Assembly: GCA_018333395.1 (NCBI GenBank) | Contig: JAGXSQ010000050.1 | Coordinates: 1 to 36,749, forward strand | Length of the DNA: 36,749 nucleotides | Direction of reading: 5' to 3' | Source of the DNA: Dethiobacter sp. | Lineage (GTDB): Bacteria; Bacillota_D; Dethiobacteria; Dethiobacterales; Dethiobacteraceae | In this document: in pieces, positions 22,766 to 36,423 of the stretch | How the letters are laid out: each line of letters opens with the position of its first letter | How positions within the stretch are numbered: the first letter of the stretch is position 1 | The notes under the pieces: model-generated | Seen by the model: only the letters and a program-made list of their open reading frames with translations | Told to the model about the DNA's origin: nothing | The model's database searches: none | Program-made: the position numbers and the translations under genes

Positions 22766-23750
22766 CGGTACCCACAACATGTAGTATACGAGGTATGAAA
22801 GAGTATCCAATGACCTTCGACGAATTTATCAAGCAGTTCATGACCGAAGAGCAGTGCCGGGAATACCTTTATCAGCTGAGGTGGCCCGAGGGCTTTGTCT
22901 GCCCAAAGTGTAAGGAACCCAGGAAGGCATGGCCCAAAGGCGAAAATCTTTATGAGTGTTCGAGATGCGGTCACCAGACATCAGTTATCGCTGGGACGAT
23001 TTTTCAGGACACACGCAAGCCCCTGAGAAATTGGTTCACAGCAATTTGGTGGGTAACTACCCAAAAAAACGGCGCAAGCGCTACCGGACTGCAGCAGGTA
23101 TTAGGGCTTGGAAGCTACCAGACCGCTTGGACATGGCTTCACAAAATCCGTACTGCGATGGTCAACCCGAACCGAACGAAGTTGTCTGGAACCGTTGAGG
23201 TGGATGAAACCTACATTGGCGGGGAAGAAAACGATGGAAAGCGCAGGTGTGGTACCAGCAACAAAAGCCTTGTGGTTCTTGGCGTTGAGCTCTTGGAAGG
23301 CAACAACCAGCTGGGGCGCGTTCGTATGAAAGTGGTGCTGGATGCATCCAAAGAATCGCTTCAGGGTTTCATCAAAGAAAATGTCGAACCGGGCAGCACG
23401 GTCATCACAGACGGCTGGAGCAGCTATGCTTCGATTGACGAAAGCGGCTATCAGCATGTTGTGCCGAAAAAGTTCGAAGTCTCAGACGAGAAGAATTTGT
23501 TGCCGCACGTTCATATGATTGTATCCCTTCTAGAGCGTTGGCTGCTCGGTACACACCAGGGCGCGGTGCAGGAAATGCACTTGCAGGCCTACCTGGATGA
23601 ATACGTGTTCCGCTTCAATCGCAGAAAGTCTGCCAAAAGAGGTTTGCTGTTTTATCGTTTGCTGGAGTGCGCCCTGAAGGTCCAACCAACCACTTATTCT
23701 GACTTGACTAACCACAAATTCTAGTATGTACCGTAGTCAAGTGGATAACC
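22749..23750 (+). mobile_element. IS1595-family insertion sequence, complete
   Basis: Terminal inverted repeats of 23 bp are perfect (22749-22771 and 23728-23750), starting GGTTATCCACTTGACTACGG, and extend outward a few bases with one mismatch. They flank a single intact transposase gene. Size about 1.0 kb. I find no 8-bp target duplication at either boundary choice, which suggests rearrangement, an unclear boundary, or age. Perfect ends and an intact gene argue for recent activity. Confidence 0.85.
22795..23724 (+). CDS. IS1595-family transposase
   Basis: A protein of about 309 aa with an N-terminal zinc ribbon (CPKC...CSRCGHQTSVIAGT) and a DDE-type catalytic domain: first Asp in VEVDETYIGG, second in VITDGWSSYA, then the family signature RWLLGTHQGAV with QAYLDEYVFRFNRR. 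This is the ISXO2/IS1595 layout, complete at both ends. ATG 22795 is chosen because it starts the conserved MKEYPMTFDEF. It is transcribed away from the defence operon. Confidence 0.9.
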   Translation: MKEYPMTFDEFIKQFMTEEQCREYLYQLRWPEGFVCPKCKEPRKAWPKGENLYECSRCGHQTSVIAGTIFQDTRKPLRNWFTAIWWVTTQKNGASATGLQQVLGLGSYQTAWTWLHKIRTAMVNPNRTKLSGTVEVDETYIGGEENDGKRRCGTSNKSLVVLGVELLEGNNQLGRVRMKVVLDASKESLQGFIKENVEPGSTVITDGWSSYASIDESGYQHVVPKKFEVSDEKNLLPHVHMIVSLLERWLLGTHQGAVQEMHLQAYLDEYVFRFNRRKSAKRGLLFYRLLECALKVQPTTYSDLTNHKF

Positions 23751-23761
23751 ATCAAAAGTTA

Positions 23762-23993
23762 TTAGTATGCGGACACATTATGATTAACCAAGGTCCGGGT
23801 TAGAAACAGGGCGGCGTTTCGTCCGACAGCCGGCGATGAATCCCCCCCAGTATGCCCTCGGTGATGTATCGGACTACACCCGATTCACCCACATCTTCGA
23901 GGTATGCAAAGAAAGCGGCATTGTCTAAGACCGTGGTCAGGACCGGTAGAGCCTTCAGTACTATGAGCTTTATTCCTACTAAAGCTTCGGAAA
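23762..23993 (-). other. Possible coding remnant between IS and hydrolase gene
   Basis: On the minus strand a frame without ATG is open from inside the hydrolase 3' end to TAA at 23764, with protein-like stretches such as KLIVLKALPVLTTVLDNAAF and YLEDVGESGVVRYITEGILG. It crosses a run of seven G (23842-23848 on the plus strand, as C), where a one-base slip would give an alternative end. I do not recognise the family. It may be the tail of a gene destroyed by the island or the IS, or chance. Confidence 0.3.
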
Positions 23994-24803
23994 TTAAAGC
24001 AAGTGGGGAGGCGTATGGGGAGTGGTTTCATATACAAATTTGCGGATCGCCGCCATATAATCATCCCTACCAACGGACATAATATCGTTGTGCTCGGCTC
24101 CCGGAATGGTCACCAGCTCTTTTTGCGCCGAGCCGAGCTCCTCAAAAAGTTCGCGGCCCTGGCTTAAGGGGACGAGAGAATCTTCTTCACCGTGTATCAC
24201 TAGGGCCGGAACGGTAATGCCGCGAGCTGTATCCCGGCATTCCCTCTCTAGGCTGCTTAAATCCCCTGGAGAAGGCAGGCCCAAGTGGTTTACCAGCCTG
24301 ACTACGCTGATGAAACCGCTTTCGAAGATGACCCCCTGCAGCAATGCGGGGTGGTGATAAGCCAGTTCCAGGGCGGAGATGCTACCCAAGGAACGCCCCA
24401 TTACCCATAGATGAGGCCTGTAGCCCCTGACAGGAAGTTCAACACGAACCTTGCTCAAGATGGCATGAGCGTCGCTAAGCAGGGCGGCGAAGGTTGGCCG
24501 GCCGGTGCTGGTGCCGTAACCGCGATAGTCGGCTACCAGCAGGTTCAGGCTCCGGCGATTGTAATAGGAGGCAATACTATTATAGTCGCCGACCACCTCA
24601 CCGTTGCCGTGGAAGAAAAGGATCCAGGGGTCGTCGGGTGAGGACGCATAAGCTCGGCAGGAGATAGTAGCATCCTCTGACACGGAAACCTCCAGGTCGA
24701 AAGCGCCAGGGGGGGGCTTGCGATAGTCCCGGCGAGGGAAAAAGAGATAGCTCAGGAGAGACGAACTGTCGATTAAGGAATAGTCCACTTTTAATCGCTC
24801 CAT
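23994..24803 (-). CDS. Alpha/beta hydrolase
   Basis: A protein of about 269 aa with an alpha/beta hydrolase fold: oxyanion [23 protein letters not shown], nucleophile elbow GRSLGS, acidic residue in [11 protein letters not shown], and catalytic His in AEHNDI. It resembles BEM46/FrsA-like esterases of unknown substrate. ATG 24803 is the conservative start; GTG 24827 would add 8 residues. Neither has a clear ribosome site. The gene is divergent from yyaL, with about 60 nt between starts, so promoters must overlap. The end TPPHLL overlaps the unidentified frame. Confidence 0.8.
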   Translation of the reverse strand: MERLKVDYSLIDSSSLLSYLFFPRRDYRKPPPGAFDLEVSVSEDATISCRAYASSPDDPWILFFHGNGEVVGDYNSIASYYNRRSLNLLVADYRGYGTSTGRPTFAALLSDAHAILSKVRVELPVRGYRPHLWVMGRSLGSISALELAYHHPALLQGVIFESGFISVVRLVNHLGLPSPGDLSSLERECRDTARGITVPALVIHGEEDSLVPLSQGRELFEELGSAQKELVTIPGAEHNDIMSVGRDDYMAAIRKFVYETTPHTPPHLL

Positions 24804-24865
24804 TCTTGCGGCACTTATTGAGATCACCGTTGCGCTCGTTAATGAAACTACAGGAGGTGATGCCC

Positions 24866-26956
24866 ATGAAACCTACAAAAAAGCCCAATAGACTGATAAA
24901 CGAAAAGAGCCCCTATCTGTTGCAACACGCCCATAATCCAGTGGACTGGTATCCGTGGAGTGAAGAAGCGTTTGCCAAAGCGAAAGCAGAAGACAAGCCG
25001 CTTTTTCTGAGCATCGGCTATTCGACCTGCCATTGGTGCCACGTGATGGAAAGGGAGTCTTTCGAAGACGATGAAGTGGCGGCAGTGTTAAACCGTACTT
25101 TTGTCTGCGTCAAAGTAGACCGCGAAGAGCGGCCGGATATTGACAATATCTACATGACCGTCTGTCAGGCCCTCACCGGCAGCGGCGGTTGGCCGCTGAC
25201 CATCCTAATGAGTCACGACAAGCGCCCTTTCTTTGCCGGCACCTATTTCCCTAAAGACTCCCGCCACGGACGGATAGGCGTCATGGCTCTGGCGGAACGT
25301 GTGGAAAAAATCTGGCTAACAGCACGGGAGGAACTAAGCAAGACAGCGGACAGTATCACGGCCAGCCTGCAGTCGACAGCCAACGTCACCCCCGGGGAGA
25401 CGTCTGGCGAAGACGTGCTGCACCTAGCGTATGAGCAGCTGGCAAAGCGTTTTGATCCGGTTTACGGCGGCTTTGGCCAATCCCCTAAATTTCCCACACC
25501 GCACAATCTTACTTTTCTGCTACGTTACTGGCAGCGCACTAGGAACCAAATGGCCCTCGAAATGGTGGAAAAAACCTTGACGCAAATGTACCAAGGGGGC
25601 ATCTTTGACCACCTAGGATTTGGCTTTCACCGCTACGCCACAGACCGGGAGTGGCTGCTACCGCATTTCGAAAAAATGCTCTACGACCAGGCGCTCTTGT
25701 CTATCGCCTACCTTGAAGCTTACCAGGCCACCGGTCAGAGTAGCTTCGCCAACGCCGCCAGAGAAGTCTTCGCTTATGTTTTGCGCGATATGACCGCTCC
25801 GGAAGGCGGCTTTTACTCAGCAGAGGACGCCGACAGCGAAGGCGAAGAAGGCAGGTACTACGTCTGGCCGTCCGACGAAATACAAGCCCTCCTAGGAGAG
25901 AAAGACGCCGCTATCTTCTGCCAAGTGTTTAATGTCCGTCAGGAAGGCAATTTTCTGGATGAAGCGACGCGCCAGCCTACTGAAAAAAATATCCTGCACA
26001 GGACTAGGGCGCTGCCGGAACTAGCCGAGACGCTCGGCCTAGAAGAAAAACATCTGACGGAAAGACTGGCAGAGATGAAAGAGAAGTTGTTCTTGGCTCG
26101 CTGTCAAAGAGTCCCTCCCTACAAGGATGACAAGGTGCTCACCGACTGGAATGGCTTGATGATCGCCGCGCTAGCCATCGGAGGACGGGTGCTGCATGAT
26201 AATAACTTTACCGTAACAGCCCAGAGGGCTGCCGGGTTTATCCTTACGCAACTCAAAAAAGAAGGCCGGCTGCTCAAGCGTTATCGGCAAGGGCAGGCCG
26301 CCCTGCCAGCGCACCTAGACGACTATGCTTTTCTGGTCTGGGGATTGCTTGAGTTGTACGAGACCACGTTTGCTCCGGACTGGCTGCGCGAGGCTCTGAC
26401 CCTTAACCAGATCCAGCTGGAACACTTCCTGGACACGGAAAGCGGCAGTTTTTTCTTTACCGCTGACGATAGCGAGGAAATACTGATGCGGCAAAGAGAG
26501 TTTTACGACGGAGCGATGCCGTCAGGCAACGCCATCTCGGCCATGAATAACCTGCGCCTGGCCAGACTGACTGGCAACGCCGCGCTGGAAGAGGTAGCCC
26601 TAGACATCACCCGCGCCTGTGGTAGCAACCTGCGGCAATTTCCGTCAGCCTACACGCAGATGCTGGCCGCAGTTGATTTTTCCCTCTCCTCTTCCTTAGA
26701 AGTAGTGCTGGTCGGTGACCCGATAGTAGCTGACACGCAAGAGTTGTTACAAGAACTGCGGTCGGTTTTTGCCCCCAACATGGTCGTGTTGTTGCGCCAA
26801 GCAGGCGAGCAGGGGCAGGCACTGGCGAAACTCGCGCCGTTTACCGAAGCAATGCAGACTATTGACGGCAAGGCAACCGCCTATGTTTGCCGCGACCACT
26901 CCTGCCAAGCCCCGGTGACTGATGCCGCGCAGTTGCTCGCCCTTTTGCGCGCCTAG
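24866..26956 (+). CDS. yyaL: Thioredoxin-domain protein, DUF255/YyaL family
   Basis: A 696-aa protein. The N-terminal thioredoxin-like DUF255 region has [20 protein letters not shown], then WYPWSEEAF and the redox-type CHWCHVM, followed by [12 protein letters not shown] large alpha/alpha toroid comes after, with [42 protein letters not shown] and [14 protein letters not shown]. This is the full architecture of bacterial YyaL and animal SPATA20 proteins, whose function is not settled. CAGGAGGTGA precedes ATG 24866, a near-ideal site. The stop overlaps the convergent gatB stop by 3 nt. Confidence 0.9.
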   Translation: MKPTKKPNRLINEKSPYLLQHAHNPVDWYPWSEEAFAKAKAEDKPLFLSIGYSTCHWCHVMERESFEDDEVAAVLNRTFVCVKVDREERPDIDNIYMTVCQALTGSGGWPLTILMSHDKRPFFAGTYFPKDSRHGRIGVMALAERVEKIWLTAREELSKTADSITASLQSTANVTPGETSGEDVLHLAYEQLAKRFDPVYGGFGQSPKFPTPHNLTFLLRYWQRTRNQMALEMVEKTLTQMYQGGIFDHLGFGFHRYATDREWLLPHFEKMLYDQALLSIAYLEAYQATGQSSFANAAREVFAYVLRDMTAPEGGFYSAEDADSEGEEGRYYVWPSDEIQALLGEKDAAIFCQVFNVRQEGNFLDEATRQPTEKNILHRTRALPELAETLGLEEKHLTERLAEMKEKLFLARCQRVPPYKDDKVLTDWNGLMIAALAIGGRVLHDNNFTVTAQRAAGFILTQLKKEGRLLKRYRQGQAALPAHLDDYAFLVWGLLELYETTFAPDWLREALTLNQIQLEHFLDTESGSFFFTADDSEEILMRQREFYDGAMPSGNAISAMNNLRLARLTGNAALEEVALDITRACGSNLRQFPSAYTQMLAAVDFSLSSSLEVVLVGDPIVADTQELLQELRSVFAPNMVVLLRQAGEQGQALAKLAPFTEAMQTIDGKATAYVCRDHSCQAPVTDAAQLLALLRA

Positions 26957-28383
26957 CGCAATTTGTCTCGCAGCAGCGTGTTGGCCATTTCCGGGTTGGC
27001 TTTTCCCTTGGAGAGGCGCATTAGCTGACCCACGAGGAAGCCGAGGGCCTTTTCCTTGCCGCTTTTATAATCTTCCACTGACTTGGGGTTTTCGGCAATG
27101 ACCTGGTCCACGATGGCCGCGATAGCGGATTCATCGGTAATCTGGACCAGGCCTTTTTCTTGGACTATTTCTGCCGGTAGCTTGCCTGAGACAAACATCT
27201 CCTCCAAGACGGTCTTGGCCAGCTTGCCGCTAACGACGCCATCATCCTGCAGTTTCAGGAGTTCCACCAGGTGGACCGGGGTTAATTTTGTTTCCTTGAT
27301 CTCTAGGCTGTGAGCATTTAAGTGTTTGGCAATTTCACCCATCATCCGGTTGGCCACCTTTTTGGCATCATGGTAGGCGGTAGCCGCATCCTCAAAAAAG
27401 TCGGCCATGGCCTTGTTAGCGGTAAGCACAGCGGCGTCATACTCCGATAAACCAAGATCTTTGACGTACCGCCGCAGGCGGACCTCCGGCATTTCCGGCA
27501 GGCTTTGGCGGATTCCCTCCACCCAAGCAGCTTCCACGATAACCGGTGCCAAGTCCGGGTCAGGGAAGTAGCGGTAGTCATGGGCTTCTTCCTTGGAGCG
27601 CATGGAGTAGGTAACGCCTTTATCTTCATCCCAGCGCCTTGTTTCCTGCACCACACGGCCACCGGCGTCTAGCACCTCCGCCTGACGCTGCACCTCGTAT
27701 TCCAGGCCGCGCTGCACCGCCTTAAAGGAATTCATGTTTTTGATCTCCGCCCGTGTGCCAAATTTCGCGCTGCCAGCCGGCCGCAGAGAAACGTTGGCGT
27801 CGCAGCGCAGGCTTCCTTCCTCCATCTTTACATCAGAAACGCCGGTGTACTGGAGAAGGCTTTTTAGCTTTTCCAGATAAACCTTGGCCTCCTCCGGGGA
27901 GCGGAGATCGGGCTCTGAGACAATCTCAATCAGCGGGACACCGGTGCGGTTGTAGTCAGTGAGCGAATAGTCACCGTACCCGGCATGAACAAGCTTCCCG
28001 GCATCCTCCTCCAGGTGGACACGGGTAATGCCGATACGTTTTGCTGCTCCCCCCAACGCGATTTCCAGATAACCGTCTACGGCAAGCGGCAGGTCATACT
28101 GGGAAATCTGATACGCTTTGGGTAGGTCCGGGTAAAAATAATTCTTGCGGTCAAACTTGGCGAAGGAGGGAATCTGGCAATGGAGCGCCAAAGCGGCCCT
28201 AACGGCGTACTCTACCGCCCGCCTGTTCAGTACCGGGAGCGACCCGGGAAGGCCAAGGCAAACTGGGCAGACTTGGGTATTGGGCCCCTGGCCAAACTCT
28301 GTGGGGCAGGAGCAGAAAATCTTGGTCTTGGTCGCAAGCTCCACATGTACTTCCAGACCAATAACCGTCTCATATTTACTCAC
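26953..28383 (-). CDS. gatB: Aspartyl/glutamyl-tRNA(Asn/Gln) amidotransferase subunit B
   Basis: A 476-aa Gat[21 protein letters not shown] near the start, [15 protein letters not shown] (zinc-binding Cys), [46 protein letters not shown], and the tail GatB/Yqey domain ending in [13 protein letters not shown]. It phosphorylates misacylated Glu/Asp-tRNA before amidation, in complex with GatA and GatC. GTG start, overlapping gatA by 4 nt. Confidence 0.95.
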   Translation of the reverse strand: MSKYETVIGLEVHVELATKTKIFCSCPTEFGQGPNTQVCPVCLGLPGSLPVLNRRAVEYAVRAALALHCQIPSFAKFDRKNYFYPDLPKAYQISQYDLPLAVDGYLEIALGGAAKRIGITRVHLEEDAGKLVHAGYGDYSLTDYNRTGVPLIEIVSEPDLRSPEEAKVYLEKLKSLLQYTGVSDVKMEEGSLRCDANVSLRPAGSAKFGTRAEIKNMNSFKAVQRGLEYEVQRQAEVLDAGGRVVQETRRWDEDKGVTYSMRSKEEAHDYRYFPDPDLAPVIVEAAWVEGIRQSLPEMPEVRLRRYVKDLGLSEYDAAVLTANKAMADFFEDAATAYHDAKKVANRMMGEIAKHLNAHSLEIKETKLTPVHLVELLKLQDDGVVSGKLAKTVLEEMFVSGKLPAEIVQEKGLVQITDESAIAAIVDQVIAENPKSVEDYKSGKEKALGFLVGQLMRLSKGKANPEMANTLLRDKLR

Positions 28384-29852
28384 AGACTGGCACCCCCTTG
28401 CCCCGGAAAGGAAGGCTTTTTCTTTTCCAGGCCGCTGTTTTGTTCGTAAGCATAGGCCACACGCAGGAGCGTTCCTTCGTCAAAAGGCTTTCCCATCAGT
28501 TGCAACCCCACTGGCAGGCCGTCAATGAAGCCACAGGTCATCGACAAGGCCGGCAGACCAGCTAGGTTAGCAGGAATGGTGCAGATATCGTTCATGTACA
28601 TGGTCAGCGGGTCTTCCACCGCGCCTACTTGGAAAGCAGTGCTTGGTGTTGTTGGCGTCAATAAAACGTCGTATTTGGCCAGAGCTTTGTCAAAGTCCTG
28701 CTTAATCAGTGTCCTCGCCTGCAGCGCCTTTAGATAATAGGCCTCATAGTAGCCGGAACTTAGCGCGTAAGTACCCAGCATTATGCGCCGTTTCACTTCC
28801 GCACCAAAGCCCTGACTACGCGTCTTTTTGTATTGTTCCCATAGATTGTCCGCCTCGACTCGGAAGCCGTACTGGATACCATCATAGCGTGCTAGGTTGC
28901 TTGAGGCCTCTGCCGGGGCAATCAAATAGTAGATAGGAATGCCATACTCCGTGTGCGGCAGGGAAATTTCCTCCGCCTCAGCTCCCAGGGAAATGAGCAC
29001 GGAGAGCGCCTTACGGACGGCAGCCTGTACATTTTGGTCAATACCCTCGGCAAAATATTCCCGCGGCACACCGATTTTTAGTCCCCGGACACCGCCCTCC
29101 AGAAAAGCTGCATAGTCAGGCGTATCCACAGCAGCGGACGTAGTGTCGCGCCGGTCATGGACAGCAAGAGCCTGCAAAACTAGGGCGCAGTCACGCACGT
29201 CTTGCGTAAACGGGCCAATCTGGTCAAGCGAAGAAGCAAAAGCTACCAGGCCATAGCGGGAAATGCGGCCATAAGTGGGCTTCATCCCCACCACCCCGCA
29301 ATAAGCTGCCGGTTGCCGGATAGAGCCGCCGGTATCGGAGCCGAGGCTGAAAAGCGCCTGACCGGCAGCGACTGCGGCAGCGGAACCGCCACTAGATCCA
29401 CCGGCTACACGCTCCGCATCCCAGGGGTTGCGTGTGGTAAAGAAAGCAGAGTTCTCCGTGGAAGAACCCATAGCAAACTCGTCCAGATTCGTCTTGCCAA
29501 GCAGAATCGTACCGGCCTGGCGCAGCAACTCCACAACCGTAGCATCGTAAGGCGGGATAAAATTATGGAGCATTTTGGAAGAGCAGGTGGTGAGGATACC
29601 TTTGGTGCAGATATTGTCTTTCAGGGCCAAGGGAATGCCGGCCAGCGCACCTACTGGCTCGCCGGCGGCACGCCTCCGGTCCACCTCTGCCGCCGCCGCT
29701 AGGGCGTCCTCACCGATTACGGTCACAAAAGCGCGAATGACCTCTTCCGTTTCATTGATCCGCTGCAAAGCTGAAGCCGTCAGCTCGTACGCGCTTACTT
29801 CCCGTGTATTTAGCTTCTCCAGTGCTTGGGCAACAGTCAAATCGGCAAACAA
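28380..29852 (-). CDS. gatA: Aspartyl/glutamyl-tRNA(Asn/Gln) amidotransferase subunit A
   Basis: A 490-aa amidase-signature protein: [20 protein letters not shown] with the catalytic Lys, [13 protein letters not shown] with the Ser cis-Ser pair, [14 protein letters not shown] with the nucleophile region, then [20 protein letters not shown]. It frees ammonia from glutamine for GatB. The start is TTG 29852, with GAGGGGG 8 nt upstream. Full length, 14 nt after gatC. Confidence 0.95.
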   Translation of the reverse strand: MFADLTVAQALEKLNTREVSAYELTASALQRINETEEVIRAFVTVIGEDALAAAAEVDRRRAAGEPVGALAGIPLALKDNICTKGILTTCSSKMLHNFIPPYDATVVELLRQAGTILLGKTNLDEFAMGSSTENSAFFTTRNPWDAERVAGGSSGGSAAAVAAGQALFSLGSDTGGSIRQPAAYCGVVGMKPTYGRISRYGLVAFASSLDQIGPFTQDVRDCALVLQALAVHDRRDTTSAAVDTPDYAAFLEGGVRGLKIGVPREYFAEGIDQNVQAAVRKALSVLISLGAEAEEISLPHTEYGIPIYYLIAPAEASSNLARYDGIQYGFRVEADNLWEQYKKTRSQGFGAEVKRRIMLGTYALSSGYYEAYYLKALQARTLIKQDFDKALAKYDVLLTPTTPSTAFQVGAVEDPLTMYMNDICTIPANLAGLPALSMTCGFIDGLPVGLQLMGKPFDEGTLLRVAYAYEQNSGLEKKKPSFPGQGGASL

Positions 29853-29866
29853 TATTCTAGCCCCCT

Positions 29867-30154
29867 CTACTCCATGACGCGCGGTACGCGAAACAGGCCC
29901 TCTTCTTCAGCCGGAGCATTAGCTAACGCTTCTTCCCGCGGCAGGCCTGGACGAATCTCATCCTCACGGAAAACATTGCGCAACGGCAACACGTGCGCGG
30001 TCGGCTCCACACCTTCTGTTTCCAGACTTTTAAGCTTGTCCGCGTACTCCAGGATAGCGTTTAGCTGTTGCGTGTACAGCGCTACCTCTTCCCCGGATAT
30101 TTCCAACATGGCTAGGCGGGCCACGTGAACTACTTCTTCACGGGTAATCTTCAC
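29867..30154 (-). CDS. gatC: Aspartyl/glutamyl-tRNA(Asn/Gln) amidotransferase subunit C
   Basis: About 95 aa: [18 protein letters not shown] followed by [16 protein letters not shown] and [12 protein letters not shown], the standard GatC pattern, a belt that holds GatA and GatB together. I use GTG 30154, with GGGGAGG 6 nt upstream; TTG 30160 would abut the site. First gene of gatCAB. No T-box or other leader element is visible in the 120 nt upstream. Confidence 0.9.
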   Translation of the reverse strand: MKITREEVVHVARLAMLEISGEEVALYTQQLNAILEYADKLKSLETEGVEPTAHVLPLRNVFREDEIRPGLPREEALANAPAEEEGLFRVPRVME

Positions 30155-30213
30155 CGGCAACCTCCCCCTATGTATTCAGGATATCGTAGCTTTGCTGCTG
30201 GTTTTCTGGCATG

Positions 30214-30247
30214 GCACTCCCCATCCTCTGCCAGGGATGGGGAGTGC
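30214..30247. terminator. Strong hairpin between the CBS gene and gatC
   Basis: GCACTCCCCATCC (30214-30226) pairs perfectly with 30235-30247 around an 8-nt loop. It lies 31 nt past the CBS-protein stop. No U-tract follows on either strand, so termination is plausible but not typical; an mRNA-end stabiliser is possible. Confidence 0.45.
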
Positions 30248-30277
30248 GCCTGATCCTCTGCTGAGGGCGCCAAATAC

Positions 30278-30751
30278 TTAGCTTTCTTTCTCTGCCAGAT
30301 AATTTACCAGGTCAGCCCTGGCAATAATCCCGACAAGTTTGCCCTCTCCGTCCACTACCGGAATACGATTCACGTTTTTCTTTTTCATCAGTCGGGCAAC
30401 TTCAGTGATATTTGTGCCTTTTCCCACCGTGACCGGCTTGTCCGACATAACTTTTTTAACTTTGACAGCGGCCAGCATTTCATAGCCTTTCTTAACCGTA
30501 GCGATATCGGAAACATCGATATGTGGGGAAATCCAGCCCGAAGTCCTTATCCTGGGGACGACGTGAAGGCTGCCGGCATAATCTACGATATCTTTTTCTG
30601 TAATGACTCCCACCACTTTTTTCTCCGAATCCACTACCGGAAGGCCGCTTATCCTGTTATTTGCCAAAACCTTAATTACCTCTTCCAGGGTGGCTTCCGG
30701 GCCAACGGTAATAACGTCAGTTTTCATTACGCTTAACGCGGCATCGAGCAA
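30278..30751 (-). CDS. CBS-domain pair protein
   Basis: A 157-aa stand-alone Bateman module. The first CBS has VMKTDVITVGPEATLEEVIK and ISGLPVVDSEKKVVGVITEK; the second has VMSDKPVTVGKGTNITEVAR and VNRIPVVDGEGKLVGIIARA. Such pairs bind adenine nucleotides and sense energy state, usually through an unknown partner. TTG 30751 is the start, with AGGAGG 8 nt upstream. It sits between ligA and gatC on the same strand. Confidence 0.9.
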   Translation of the reverse strand: MLDAALSVMKTDVITVGPEATLEEVIKVLANNRISGLPVVDSEKKVVGVITEKDIVDYAGSLHVVPRIRTSGWISPHIDVSDIATVKKGYEMLAAVKVKKVMSDKPVTVGKGTNITEVARLMKKKNVNRIPVVDGEGKLVGIIARADLVNYLAEKES

Positions 30752-30870
30752 TGTTATCTCCTCCTTGTAGCAACTTTTGTTTTACATAACTCAACTTTCA
30801 CAGCAACAAACAGCCGGCCGTTCCTTAAAAGCCGCAGTAAGTCGATTCGCTGAAAAGTGCAATTTATCCT

Positions 30871-35014
<4,144 letters not shown>

Positions 35015-35044
35015 CAAAGAATTATCCTCCCGACTCTCATTCCC

Positions 35045-35347
35045 CTAACCTTTCTCTTGCTGGCTCAGGCGCTCCAGCATAAGGCCGTATCCTCCGGCAC
35101 CATACTCTAAATACCGCTTGACACGGCTGATGGTAGCCGTACTAGCGCCCGTTTCGCCTTCAATCTGCTGATAGGTCCTGCCTGCGCGTAGCATGCGCGC
35201 TACCTGGAAGCGCTGTGCCAAGGCTTTGATTTCACCCATGGTACAGACGTCCTCAAAAAACTGGTAGCACTCTTCCTCATCCCGCAACAGCAGGATGGCT
35301 CGGAAAAGCTGGTCTACGCTCTCGTCCTTCAGCTTAGGGTTGGCCAC
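35045..35347 (-). CDS. yerC: YerC/YecD family TrpR-like regulator
   Basis: A protein of about 100 aa: DQLFRAILLLRDEEECYQFF, then EDVCTMGEIKALAQRFQVAR and a TrpR-type helix-turn-helix TYQQIEGETGASTATISRVK. This is the YerC pattern. The regulatory target is unknown. GTG 35347 is chosen because GGAGG (35356-35360) is 8 nt upstream and the family starts there. It heads yerC-pcrA-ligA, as in Bacillus subtilis, though pcrB is missing here. Confidence 0.9.
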   Translation of the reverse strand: MANPKLKDESVDQLFRAILLLRDEEECYQFFEDVCTMGEIKALAQRFQVARMLRAGRTYQQIEGETGASTATISRVKRYLEYGAGGYGLMLERLSQQEKG

Positions 35348-35482
35348 AAGCTCCACCTCCGGCAGGCACTGCAAAATTATTCGCGAAGTCTGCGGACAAT
35401 TCCTGCGTCCAGACTCTCCTCGTTTCCTGTATATTCCCGCACTCTACGGGGAAAATACGAAAAAATACAGGAGGTGTAAAAA

Positions 35483-35641
35483 TTGAAAAAGCAAGATGAT
35501 AAACGCAACATGCCCCCCAGAGACACCAAGGACGCAGCTCGCAAAGATGATCTCCATAAAGCGCGCGGCCCACAGGAATTTATCGCCCCGGGGCAGAACC
35601 CAGCCAATAAAGATAAACCGCCCCATGATAAAAATAACTAA
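35483..35641 (+). CDS. Small hydrophilic protein, 52 aa, unrecognised
   Basis: TTG 35483 is preceded by a textbook AGGAGG (35469-35474) at 8-nt spacing and opens a 52-codon frame ending TAA 35639. The protein is extremely charged and Pro/Asn-rich (KKQDDKRNMPPRDTKDAARK at the start, NPANKDKPPHDKNN at the end), with no hydrophobic segment, so it is likely disordered. It is divergent from yerC and followed by its own hairpin terminator. A spore-associated role would fit other spore small proteins but is not shown. I do not recognise the family. Confidence 0.65.
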   Translation: MKKQDDKRNMPPRDTKDAARKDDLHKARGPQEFIAPGQNPANKDKPPHDKNN

Positions 35642-35677
35642 TAGCTGTCAAGTGTTTTGAGGTTTTGGTATGGGCAG

Positions 35678-35714
35678 AACCGGGGCTATTGGAGAATCTC
35701 CAATAGCCCCGGTT
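35678..35714 (+). terminator. Long intrinsic terminator after the 52-aa gene
   Basis: A perfect 18-bp inverted repeat (35678-35695 and 35697-35714) with a single central base, effectively a 17-bp stem with a 3-nt loop, followed by TCTTCC. The U-tract is weak. It lies 37 nt past the small gene and could also stop leftward transcription from rubrerythrin. Confidence 0.75.
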
Positions 35715-35815
35715 TCTTCCTTCACCCTATGGCGTAGGAAAGCCCAATCTAATCTTTAGACGGGAGCCTTTTTTTATGCGTTGCCAACTGGTACAGTATA
35801 GCGAAACTCGTCTCT

Positions 35816-36358
35816 TTAGCGGGCGTAATAGGCGTCGGCCTTTTCAAAGAAGCGCCGTCCCACCGCGCAAGCCGGGCATACATGCGGCGCTTCCCAGGCG
35901 GCGGCAGCCAGATAACCGCAGTTGCGACATTTCCAGTCTACCTCCGCCTCTTTTCTAAAGATTTTTCCTTCCCGCAGTTCGGTTAAAAGCGCCTGGTAAC
36001 GCTTTTCATGGGCCTCTTCCGCCTTAGCTACAGCAGCAAAAAAGCTAGCAATGTCAGCAAAGCCCTCTTCACGAGCTTCCCGTTCAAACTGCGCATACAT
36101 CTCCGTCCACTCGTAGCGCTCGCCGCCAGCGGCCTCTGTCAGGTTGTCCTCTGTTTTGCCAATAGCGCCTAGAAACCCGAGCGCACGGCGGGCATGCGCC
36201 TTTTCATGGTCGGCAGTCTCCTCGAAAATTGCGGCAACCTGTTCAAAGCCTTCCTTGCGGGCCACGTCAGCAAAGTAGCTGTATTTGTTACGCGCTTGCG
36301 ATTCACCCGCAAAAGAGGCTTTGAGGTTATGTTCTGTTTTTGTCCCTTTCAAACTCAT
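35816..36358 (-). CDS. rbr: Rubrerythrin
   Basis: A 180-aa protein: an N-terminal ferritin-like four-helix bundle with the diiron ligands in AGESQARNKY, EETADHEKAHA, EREAREEGF and AEEAHEKRY, then a C-terminal rubredoxin domain with CRNCGY and CPACAV Cys pairs. It reduces hydrogen peroxide in anaerobes, taking electrons from rubredoxin. AAGGAGGG lies 6 nt before ATG 36358. It appears monocistronic. Confidence 0.95.
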   Translation of the reverse strand: MSLKGTKTEHNLKASFAGESQARNKYSYFADVARKEGFEQVAAIFEETADHEKAHARRALGFLGAIGKTEDNLTEAAGGERYEWTEMYAQFEREAREEGFADIASFFAAVAKAEEAHEKRYQALLTELREGKIFRKEAEVDWKCRNCGYLAAAAWEAPHVCPACAVGRRFFEKADAYYAR

Positions 36359-36423
36359 GCCAATCCCTCCTTGTAATGATTATACCCCTGAAATACTTCT
36401 GCTACAAGGTATAAAATTCCTGC

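Noticed and set aside
22741..23758. Target-site duplication around the IS
   Set aside because: The 8 bases on each side do not match at either plausible boundary.
30161..30277. T-box or riboswitch before gatC
   Set aside because: Only one simple hairpin is present; no T-box motif or specifier-type structure is visible.
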